12,820 nt of DNA. Origin: Spirochaetota bacterium. Lineage in GTDB: Bacteria > Spirochaetota > UBA4802 > JAFGJZ01. Each line of letters opens with the position of its first letter. The first letter of the stretch is position 1. Below the pieces are notes generated by a model. It ran no database searches and was not told the origin of the DNA. It saw only the letters and a list, made by a program, of their open reading frames with translations. The position numbers and the translations under genes were made by a program. The DNA lies in assembly GCA_023396665.1 (NCBI GenBank), contig JAEWVL010000181.1, positions 1 to 12,820 of the forward strand. The letters are read 5' to 3'. Positions 7,310-12,820 of this stretch are shown piece by piece.

Positions 7310-7738
7310 ATGGCCAAAAAAGTGCTTACCTATAAAGAGGGTGAGAAAATCATACAGGCTGGCGACAAAGAGAGTCGAATGTATGTGATTCTCGAAGGCA
7401 GTGTGATTATCCGGCTTGTCGACGGCAACGATGAGATTGTGGTTACCGAGCTGCATAAGAACGATTTTTTCGGAGAGATGTCCCTTTTCTGTAACAGCCG
7501 CCGGTCTGCGGATGTGGTAGCCGATTCTGATGTGGTACTCGCCTATATCGAGAGCATACAGCAGCTTAACACATTTCTTGTGAACAATCAGTCTTTTGCG
7601 TTCAAGATGGTTCGCATTCTTGCGGAGCGGCTTGCAAAGACCGATGAACTGTTGATCGGAAAAGTCTCTGAAGTAAACCGCCTGAAGATTACAACCGCTG
7701 TCGACAAAGAAGAATTTTCGTTTTTTGATACGGTCTAG
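7310..7738 (+). CDS. Stand-alone cyclic nucleotide-binding domain protein
   Basis: 142 residues, essentially one cNMP-binding domain (PF00027) plus a short C-terminal tail. The beta-barrel start is GEKIIQAGDKESRMYVILEG (11-30). The phosphate-binding cassette is FFGEMSLFCNSRRSADVV, with Gly55-Glu56 and Arg65-Ser66 where CAP has Gly71-Glu72 and Arg82-Ser83, so cAMP or cGMP binding is plausible. There is no helix-turn-helix, kinase or channel domain, so it should act through a partner. Helices at about 95-125 follow the barrel, then an acidic/aromatic end (EEFSFFDTV). It follows the DUF389 gene by 28 bases and is probably co-transcribed. GAGG lies 13 bases before the ATG, a weak ribosome site; no better in-frame start is seen. 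Confidence 0.9.
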   Translation: MAKKVLTYKEGEKIIQAGDKESRMYVILEGSVIIRLVDGNDEIVVTELHKNDFFGEMSLFCNSRRSADVVADSDVVLAYIESIQQLNTFLVNNQSFAFKMVRILAERLAKTDELLIGKVSEVNRLKITTAVDKEEFSFFDTV

Positions 7739-7767
7739 TATTGTGAGCGCAAGATCCTCTGTGTTTT

Positions 7768-7786
7768 CGCAAAGCATCTGTTTGCG
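7768..7786. repeat. Small inverted repeat between convergent genes
   Basis: CGCAAA (7768-7773) and TTTGCG (7781-7786) form a 6-bp stem with a 7-base loop, 30 bases after the stop codon of the cyclic-nucleotide-binding gene. No T-run follows on either strand, although TTTT precedes it on the plus strand, so it is at most a weak terminator or an mRNA-end stabiliser. Confidence 0.35.
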
Positions 7787-7826
7787 TGGTGTCAAATAAA
7801 AGACCTTGAGTTCATTGTGCTTGCTT

Positions 7827-7835
7827 GGGGGGGGG
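7827..7835. repeat. Nine-base homopolymeric G tract
   Basis: Nine consecutive G residues lie in the gap between two convergent genes, 18 bases past the stop codon of the minus-strand lipoprotein gene. Such tracts can change length by slipped-strand replication and are also prone to sequencing error. No reading frame or promoter that would be switched by it is visible. Confidence 0.9.
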
Positions 7836-7852
7836 ATGTCTAATCTGCGACT

Positions 7853-8320
7853 TTACTCGTAAATGGCCGCGTAATCGAATTTCCAGTAGGGATCGACCCG
7901 TTCGAAACGCAATTCCAGGCCGTTTGCCATCGTGTATATGACGCTGTTTTCCGATTCGTCGACGGCGGTGATTTTGCTCTCAAGCGCTTTTGCGACAAGA
8001 TCCTTTTCGATCTCATGGTTACAGGCGAAATAGAGCGTCACATAGTCTTCGACACGCAGCGGAGTCGCCGCATCAAAACCGACTTTCGCGTTCGAGTAAA
8101 TTTCCGCCTTGGTCTCGGTCGACAGTTCGTTGAAAATTTCTGTGTTCGTCTCAAGCGTCTGACGGCTTCTGTGGGTGATGAGCGAGAGAAAGAGGGTTCC
8201 GTCTTTTTGCTCATAGGCTTTTTTTAGCGCGCTGAGGGTCTGACGCGGGCTTAAAGGACCCTGTTGCGCGCAAGCGCTGAACAAGAGCATGGTTATCAAA
8301 ATGATGCTGAGTTTCTTCAT
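7853..8320 (-). CDS. Small hypothetical lipoprotein
   Basis: 155 residues. The N-terminus is a lipoprotein signal: two lysines, a hydrophobic stretch, and the lipobox F14-S15-A16-C17, a relaxed form typical of spirochaetes. The mature part begins AQQGPLSPRQTLSALKKAY and is a small mixed alpha/beta domain with a strand-rich end (SVIYTMANGLELRFERVD, then YWKFDYAAIYE). This layout recalls the NTF2-like/DUF4878 group of envelope lipoproteins, but I do not recognise a specific family. GAGG lies 10 bases before the ATG. It starts 12 bases after the panC stop codon and is probably the last gene of the methyltransferase-panC transcript; no functional link to pantothenate synthesis is evident. Confidence 0.82.
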   Translation of the reverse strand: MKKLSIILITMLLFSACAQQGPLSPRQTLSALKKAYEQKDGTLFLSLITHRSRQTLETNTEIFNELSTETKAEIYSNAKVGFDAATPLRVEDYVTLYFACNHEIEKDLVAKALESKITAVDESENSVIYTMANGLELRFERVDPYWKFDYAAIYE

Positions 8321-8332
8321 CGTGCTTGTGCC

Positions 8333-9196
8333 TCAGCGATAGAGGCATCCCTCCGGTGTAATTATCATGTTGTCGATCAGGCGTGTTTCGCCGAAGTATG
8401 CCGCGAGGGCAAAGATATATTTTCCGTTTTTTTCGATTGTATCTGCCGGCATCAGGGTATCATAATGTACCAGTTCAACATAATCGATGCGGGCACGCGC
8501 ACCGTCGAGAAGATTAATCGCTTCGCTTCGCAGAGTTTCCTTTCGGGTTTCGCCGTTTACAAGAAGTTCTTCGACCCTGCTTAATGACCTGAACAGCACA
8601 AGAGCGCGCTCCCGCTCGTCAGATGAAAGGCGAACGTTGCGCGAGCTCATCGCAAGGCCCTCTCTTTCCCTGATGATCGGCATGATGGCGATCGATACGG
8701 GAAAATCAAGATCTTCGCACATCTTTTCGATGCAGCGTGCCTGTTGTATGTCTTTTTGTCCGAAAAAGGCGACATCTGGCGAGATTATATTGAAAAGCTT
8801 GCTCACGACGGTGAAAACGCCGGTAAAATGACCCGGTCTGGACGCACCGCAGAGAAAATCCGGCAGTGTTTGCATCGTTACAAATGTTTTCTGGTTTTTG
8901 TACAGTTCGCTCTCTTCGGGGGCAAATATGCAATCGACGCCGTTCGCTTCGGCTTCATTGCAGTCGCTCTCAAAGGTCTTCGGATAGGAACTGAAATCGG
9001 CAGGGTCATTAAACTGTATTCTGTTTACGAAGATGCTTATAACGCTGAAATCGCAGCGCCTGCGGCTTTCGCGCACAAGTGAAAGATGTCCTTCATGCAG
9101 AGCGCCCATTGTCGGTACGAAACCTGTTGTTTTACCAGCTTTGCGTGTCGCTTTGATCAGCTCGCGCATTTCGCGAACAGTTCGAATTATCTTCAT
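8333..9196 (-). CDS. panC: PanC, pantothenate synthetase
   Basis: 287 residues. The enzyme joins pantoate and beta-alanine with ATP to make pantothenate, the vitamin precursor of coenzyme A, in the cytoplasm. Family features are PTMGALHEGH (28-37), with the nucleotide-binding His34 and His37, the segment FNDPADFSSYPKT, FGQKDIQQ (145-152) and EGLAMSSRN (179-187), the KMSKS-like loop. Some positions differ from common PanC: FVNR where FVNP is usual, GQKD where GEKD is usual, and REREG where READG is usual. The start at 9196 overlaps the methyltransferase stop as ATGA, implying translational coupling. The frame stays open upstream to 9340, but that part lies within the methyltransferase gene and is Arg-rich, so it is not coding. 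No panB or panD is in the window. Confidence 0.95.
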   Translation of the reverse strand: MKIIRTVREMRELIKATRKAGKTTGFVPTMGALHEGHLSLVRESRRRCDFSVISIFVNRIQFNDPADFSSYPKTFESDCNEAEANGVDCIFAPEESELYKNQKTFVTMQTLPDFLCGASRPGHFTGVFTVVSKLFNIISPDVAFFGQKDIQQARCIEKMCEDLDFPVSIAIMPIIREREGLAMSSRNVRLSSDERERALVLFRSLSRVEELLVNGETRKETLRSEAINLLDGARARIDYVELVHYDTLMPADTIEKNGKYIFALAAYFGETRLIDNMIITPEGCLYR

Positions 9197-10053
9197 TTGC
9201 TCACCGTCTTTTCGGCGCGTACGAGCAGCATGTCGCCGTTTCCGAGTTTCGCGAAACGATCGGCAATGTTGCGCAAGACAGAGTGCGGCGCTCCGAATCC
9301 GCTGCCATAGGTAATGCTCCGTCTCGGTGTCAGGCCGCACCCTTGCAAGCTTCGGTACAGCCCCCCTGGGGTAAAGAAATGGATGTGTTCCGGAAAATTA
9401 TAAAAACGCCATTGTCTGCCATGCAGTGCCGCAAACAGCGATGAGACATTGCAGGTGGAAACAAGCAGCATACCCCCCGGTGCAAGGTCATCGGCGATTT
9501 TTTTCAGTACCTTGTGCGGATGGCTCAGATGCTCAATTGTCGCCCAGAGGGTGATCAGCTCGAATTTGTGATCGTAGTGTGTATGGCAGTAATCCCCGCA
9601 AATGACATCAAGCCCCTGTTCGCGTGCGTGAGCCGCACATCTCCTGGAGATGTCGATGCCCTGCGCTTTCCACCCCCGTTGTTTCAGAAAATCGACGCAG
9701 TAACCCGCCGCGCAGCCGATGTCGATTGACCTGCGCTCTGCGGATAAGTTCTCTTCGTAATCAAAAAAGCCCAGCTGTGAGAGATTCAGCTGCAGCACCC
9801 TCTCGATTTCAGCGCGAATCCCGGGTGAAAAATAGTTGTTGTAGCCCCTGTCAGTCCGTTTGAGAAAATAATTTTCTTCGTAAAGGGCATGATCGTTTTC
9901 TGGCAGCGGAATCAGCATTCGGTGCGAGCAACCCCGGCATCGATAGAGGGTGTAAGAAGCCTCCCCCTTCGAAAAAAGGGCGCGAAAATCGCTGAGCCCG
10001 CAAACGGGACAGGCGATCGCAGTCTGTCGTGTATCGCTTTGCATGGGCGACAT
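9193..10053 (-). CDS. Class I SAM-dependent methyltransferase with N-terminal zinc ribbon
   Basis: 286 residues. The N-terminus has paired cysteines C15-x2-C18 and C39-x2-C42, a likely zinc ribbon. A Rossmann-type methyltransferase domain follows: motif I SIDIGCAAGYCVDFL (109-123) for AdoMet binding, GIDIS (132-136), the family stretch TLWATIEHLSHPHKVL (168-183), and APGGMLLVST (191-200). This layout is shared by methyltransferases acting on sugars, lipids or small molecules (Methyltransf_11/23 type); the substrate cannot be told. No signal peptide is seen. The gene is the first of three on the minus strand, overlapping panC by 4 bases. The ATG at 10053 and one nine bases downstream (10044) are both possible; neither has a good ribosome site. 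Confidence 0.87.
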   Translation of the reverse strand: MSPMQSDTRQTAIACPVCGLSDFRALFSKGEASYTLYRCRGCSHRMLIPLPENDHALYEENYFLKRTDRGYNNYFSPGIRAEIERVLQLNLSQLGFFDYEENLSAERRSIDIGCAAGYCVDFLKQRGWKAQGIDISRRCAAHAREQGLDVICGDYCHTHYDHKFELITLWATIEHLSHPHKVLKKIADDLAPGGMLLVSTCNVSSLFAALHGRQWRFYNFPEHIHFFTPGGLYRSLQGCGLTPRRSITYGSGFGAPHSVLRNIADRFAKLGNGDMLLVRAEKTVSK

Positions 10054-10144
10054 AGTTTAAGAGCCAATGAACACGTCAACATTTAAAACTGGCCAAAGTA
10101 TGGTTCAAACCGGGTATACGATGTGTTAAAAAATCCGACTTTTA

Positions 10145-10174
10145 TTGTCAAAACATTGACATCGGGGCGATAAT
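10145..10174 (+). promoter_or_regulatory. Sigma-70 type promoter of the hybrid histidine kinase gene
   Basis: TTGTCA (10145-10150) and GATAAT (10169-10174), each 5 of 6 consensus bases, are separated by 18 bases. Transcription would start near 10181, about 70 bases before the ATG at 10251. Confidence 0.65.
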
Positions 10175-10250
10175 TTGTCACATTTAGAGAGTTCGTTGAT
10201 CTTGCAAAAGTGTGCTCATTTGTTTTCTTTTGCCTGCGGGGATCTATGGT

Positions 10251-11753
10251 ATGGCTCGCAAAGGGCTAATTTGGTTATTTGGCAGAGTTGTTTCAGGGAC
10301 GGTCGCCTTCATAGCGATACGTATGGCGGTGCTGGCTCTTGTAGAGCGTTTTCAGCTTCCCCCCGCTCTCATAGGCTCTTATATCTGGCTGGGGCTTGTT
10401 CTGGTTTTCATCATGCCGGGGCGCTGGCTCTATCTGCCGGTCAGCATCGTGTCGTCGATGAGTGTGCTCTCCGTAATCGGGAGCGGTCCCAATTCATTTA
10501 ACGCAATCACGACAATAGTCGCAAACGGGCTCGTCTTTGTGCTGATTACCGAGCTGATGCTCTATCACTTGAATGTGCTTCGCAAATCCAACCGCATTTT
10601 GGAGCAGGCGAAACAGACCGCAGAAAGCGCCACAAAGAAGAAAGATGTTTTTCTCGCCTATATGAGTCACGAAATACGAAACCCTCTCTCGGGGATAATC
10701 GGTATGACAGACCTGCTTCTCGAAGGAACCTCTGGCGAAAAACGCAAATTTCTCGGCATGATAAGGGATTCCTCCCAGGCCCTGCAGCGGATTATCGAAG
10801 ACCTTCTGGATCTGTCGGTGATGGAGGCTGACGGTGTTGTATTGCAGCCCGAAGTGCTGTATCTGCGGGAGTATCTGTTCGATCTGTGTACGCTCAGTGG
10901 TGTCGATGCGAAACGACTGGGAATCGATTTTCACGGTGAGATCAACTGTGCCGACGGGTACTTCCTCGTAGACCGCGTGCGCTTCAGACAGATAGTGGGT
11001 AATCTGCTGTCTAACGCCTTTAAATTCTCCGACGCGGGTTCTCGTGTCCTGCTTCAGGTATCCGGCGGGGAAAAGGGGGATACGGCCGCGAAAGACTCAC
11101 CCTTGAAGATTGTCGTTTCGGATGAGGGGTCGGGTATCAGTCTTTCCGATCAGGAGCACATATTTGACTCTTTTTACCGGAGTGATGCCAGTAAACGGGG
11201 CGGAGCCGGTCTCGGGCTTTTTATCGTGAAAAAGATGGTCGAGGTCTTCGGCGGAAGTATCAGCGTCGAGAGTCAGCCGGGGAAAGGATCCTCCTTTATT
11301 GTTGATCTGCCGCTGAAGCGATGCGAGCAAAGCGGTACTGAAAAGCCCGTTTGTTCCGAAATAATTGATGGAGCGGGAAAACGGATACTCGTTGCCGAAG
11401 ATAATGTTATCAACGCTTCTTATATGCGGATAATGCTTGAAAAAGCGGGGTATCTGGTCGATGTTGCACAGGACGGCGTTGAGGCGCTGGAGCTTTACCG
11501 GGAACATTTTCATTCCATCGTGCTGCTCGACATTTCGATGCCCCAAAAGGGCGGGGATGAGGTGCTCGCTGAAATGCTTCAGCTTGCGGGTAAGACGGGA
11601 AGGTCGGTCTTTTCGGTGGCGGTTACCGGAATGGTTACCGAACCGGAATGCAAGATGATAAGGGCGGCGGGCTTTAACGAAATACTGTTTAAACCGGTTG
11701 ACTCTGGAACCCTTCTTTCTATTCTTGCCGGTAGAGAGACTGTAAACGGCTGA
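10251..11753 (+). CDS. Hybrid histidine kinase with receiver domain
   Basis: 500 residues from the ATG at 10251, which follows GGGGA by about 7 bases; an in-frame GTG at 10212 lacks a ribosome site. Residues about 13-103 form four hydrophobic segments with only short loops and no periplasmic sensor domain, so it probably senses a membrane-borne or internal signal. A helix (about 104-131) leads to the kinase core: H box SHEIRNPLSG with phospho-acceptor His140, N box GNLLSNAFKFS with Asn255, G1 SDEGSGIS, F box FDSFY and G2 GAGLGLFIV. A receiver domain follows (about 377-495): acidic pair in VAEDN (Glu383-Asp384), phospho-acceptor Asp427 in LLDISMP, Thr459 and Lys481 in LFKPV. All catalytic residues are present. 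There is no HPt domain, so the final target is unknown. The next gene, starting at 11876, may be a partner. Confidence 0.93.
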   Translation: MARKGLIWLFGRVVSGTVAFIAIRMAVLALVERFQLPPALIGSYIWLGLVLVFIMPGRWLYLPVSIVSSMSVLSVIGSGPNSFNAITTIVANGLVFVLITELMLYHLNVLRKSNRILEQAKQTAESATKKKDVFLAYMSHEIRNPLSGIIGMTDLLLEGTSGEKRKFLGMIRDSSQALQRIIEDLLDLSVMEADGVVLQPEVLYLREYLFDLCTLSGVDAKRLGIDFHGEINCADGYFLVDRVRFRQIVGNLLSNAFKFSDAGSRVLLQVSGGEKGDTAAKDSPLKIVVSDEGSGISLSDQEHIFDSFYRSDASKRGGAGLGLFIVKKMVEVFGGSISVESQPGKGSSFIVDLPLKRCEQSGTEKPVCSEIIDGAGKRILVAEDNVINASYMRIMLEKAGYLVDVAQDGVEALELYREHFHSIVLLDISMPQKGGDEVLAEMLQLAGKTGRSVFSVAVTGMVTEPECKMIRAAGFNEILFKPVDSGTLLSILAGRETVNG

Positions 11754-11805
11754 ATGACGGCTCTTGCGGAAAACATTTGCTTCGCAGGCAAGGTGTCAGT
11801 CATTC
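11752..11805 (+). terminator. Possible imperfect hairpin at the end of the kinase gene
   Basis: GAATGAC (11752-11758, overlapping the stop codon) pairs with GTCATTC (11799-11805), and inside it CTTGC (11763-11767) pairs with GCAAG (11788-11792). The loops are large and no T-run follows at once, so it is a weak candidate terminator or mRNA-end structure. Transcription may continue into the next gene. Confidence 0.3.
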
Positions 11806-11825
11806 TTGCATGAATGTATTTGATT

Positions 11826-11855
11826 TTGCCGTTAGTGCGCTCTTGTCTTTATAAA
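11826..11855 (+). promoter_or_regulatory. Possible promoter of the unrecognised gene at 11876
   Basis: TTGCCG (11826-11831; 4 of 6) and TATAAA (11850-11855; 5 of 6) are 18 bases apart. Transcription would begin near 11862, leaving a very short leader before the ATG. The region is AT-rich, so a chance match is possible. Confidence 0.4.
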
Positions 11856-11875
11856 AGTTGGAAATAATAAACTAC

Positions 11876-12820
11876 ATGAATTATACTTTCTCAAACAAAG
11901 CGATCGTTTTGACCGCAGACAAGAGGGGCGAGCTCGTCATAAAGGGCGTTCTTTCGAAAGTCGGCGTCGAAATAGAAAAAAAAGTCCTCAATCTCTCATC
12001 GCTTGAAACAATAAAGAATATCGCGCGAAGAATGTCCAATCTCTCTTTCATCAGAGCCGAATTGTATTCATTTATCAGGCAGTACGGTTTTCCCTACATT
12101 GTAATTCTGGATCTGCGTGTCGATCTCGGTTTTGACAAAACCGATGACCCCGACCGCATGAAACTGTTCCGAACCCTTCTTATCTCCTATATAATACTGT
12201 CGATGGGGCGGGGCTTTGCCCGTCTGCATTGCGATCTGATTGTCCTGTATGATGATCATGATCAGGCGCTGATACCGAAGCTCTCCGAGCCGGGCTTTCT
12301 TCTTTCTCTGCTTCGTACAAAAAATGAACAGGTCAATGAGATCATCGAACGCATGAAACAGGATGCCGCCCTCTTTCGGAAAATTCTGTCGGTCGATTTT
12401 TTTCCGAAAACGGATATCACCGAATCATTCGACAAAACATTTTCTCAGCTTGATTCGGCGATGCGGATGCGCCGTAACCTGGCGGACAAGATGGTCGAGA
12501 AGAGTCTCAGTTCGGTGTCAAACGATGACCGCCTGCCGGCCGATGTTTTTTTTAACAGTGCCGCCGGTTTATATGTAAACGGAGAGCCGTCACAGCAAAG
12601 CAATGAACAGCTGCCGTCGGGAGTGCTGTATGTTGAGGGGAAATGGACTTCGGGAACAACCCGTGATGTTGCGCAACGAGTCCGGTCGACACTGTTGCGT
12701 CTTGCGGGCGACAAAGTGATCGGTTACGGTGATGAGCTTTTTATAGAGCTCGGCGAGAAATGCATTATCGACGCTTCGGTTGCTCCTGCGCTCGCCGGCA
12801 TTCTGATCAAGGATCTTGCC
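11876..12820 (+). CDS. Unrecognised protein with receiver-like N-terminus (3' end outside window)
   Basis: The frame is open from the ATG at 11876 to the last base, 315 codons with no stop, so the C-terminus is missing. I do not recognise the family. Residues 8-35 (KAIVLTADKRGELVIKGVLS, then KVGVEI) resemble the first strand and helix of response-regulator receivers, and 73-84 (PYIVILDLRVDL) resemble the strand bearing the phospho-acceptor, with Asp79 in place. Residues 117-127 (LHCDLIVLYDD) could be the next strand. The usual acidic pair and the Thr/Lys are not clear, so it may be a pseudo-receiver. Residues about 145-215 look helical and charged, and 249-315 (GVLYVEGKW, then LRLAGDKVIGYGDELFIELG) are strand-rich and could be a second domain. 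No signal peptide or membrane segment is evident. GGA is 14 bases upstream; no strong ribosome site is seen. Confidence 0.75.
   Translation, partial: MNYTFSNKAIVLTADKRGELVIKGVLSKVGVEIEKKVLNLSSLETIKNIARRMSNLSFIRAELYSFIRQYGFPYIVILDLRVDLGFDKTDDPDRMKLFRTLLISYIILSMGRGFARLHCDLIVLYDDHDQALIPKLSEPGFLLSLLRTKNEQVNEIIERMKQDAALFRKILSVDFFPKTDITESFDKTFSQLDSAMRMRRNLADKMVEKSLSSVSNDDRLPADVFFNSAAGLYVNGEPSQQSNEQLPSGVLYVEGKWTSGTTRDVAQRVRSTLLRLAGDKVIGYGDELFIELGEKCIIDASVAPALAGILIKDLA

Noticed and set aside
7007..7795. A 262-codon open frame on the minus strand across the end of the DUF389 gene and the cyclic-nucleotide-binding gene
   Set aside because: Both plus-strand genes have strong family motifs; the antisense translation is Arg-rich at its end and resembles nothing known.
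9197..9340. Upstream extension of panC by 48 residues
   Set aside because: The extension overlaps the methyltransferase gene, is Arg-rich and is not part of the PanC family, which begins at the ATG at 9196.
10080..10108. Minus-strand promoter for the methyltransferase operon (TTGAAC with TTAAAT or TAAATG)
   Set aside because: Only 3-4 of 6 matches in each hexamer in an AT-rich stretch; too weak to call.
10156..10184. Perfect TTGACA at 10156-10161 as a second kinase promoter
   Set aside because: The sequence 17-18 bases downstream (CACATT) is a poor -10; the TTGTCA/GATAAT pair a few bases away fits better.
10212..10250. GTG start for the hybrid kinase
   Set aside because: No ribosome site precedes it, whereas GGGGA precedes the ATG at 10251.

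Overview
The window looks like chromosomal DNA of a spirochaete, most likely of the Leptospirales type (Leptonema/Turneriella-like). This is an inference from several signs: a spirochaete-style CsrA, a membrane-anchored AraC-type regulator of a kind common in Leptospira, two lipoproteins with relaxed lipoboxes, and base composition that looks roughly balanced by eye. No rRNA, tRNA, CRISPR array, insertion sequence or phage gene was seen. Genes are densely packed on both strands and look like ordinary housekeeping and signalling content.

Left part (1-4665): the 3' end of csrA runs into a short terminator and meets, tail to tail, a gene for a roughly 7-helix membrane protein with a C-terminal AraC helix-turn-helix domain. 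Divergent from that regulator is a lipoprotein esterase of the esterase D/acyl-CoA transferase fold, with its own terminator. Next is a large exported TPR protein with a C-terminal CsgG/TolB-like and FlgT-like end.

Middle (4684-7738): folD (one-carbon folate metabolism) and a small DUF3820 protein lie on the minus strand. A divergent region with a good sigma-70 type promoter then drives a DUF389 membrane protein and a stand-alone cyclic-nucleotide-binding protein, probably as one operon.

Right part (7853-10053, minus strand): a methyltransferase with an N-terminal zinc ribbon overlaps panC (pantothenate synthetase) by 4 bases. A small lipoprotein follows 12 bases later, so the three are probably co-transcribed.

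End (10145-12820, plus strand): a hybrid histidine kinase with a clear promoter is followed by an unrecognised gene that runs off the window. Its N-terminus looks like a divergent receiver domain. This kinase plus pseudo-receiver pair is the most interesting candidate for something undescribed, but the evidence is pattern recognition only. The DUF389 plus cyclic-nucleotide-binding pair and the AraC plus esterase pair are the next most interesting gene associations.
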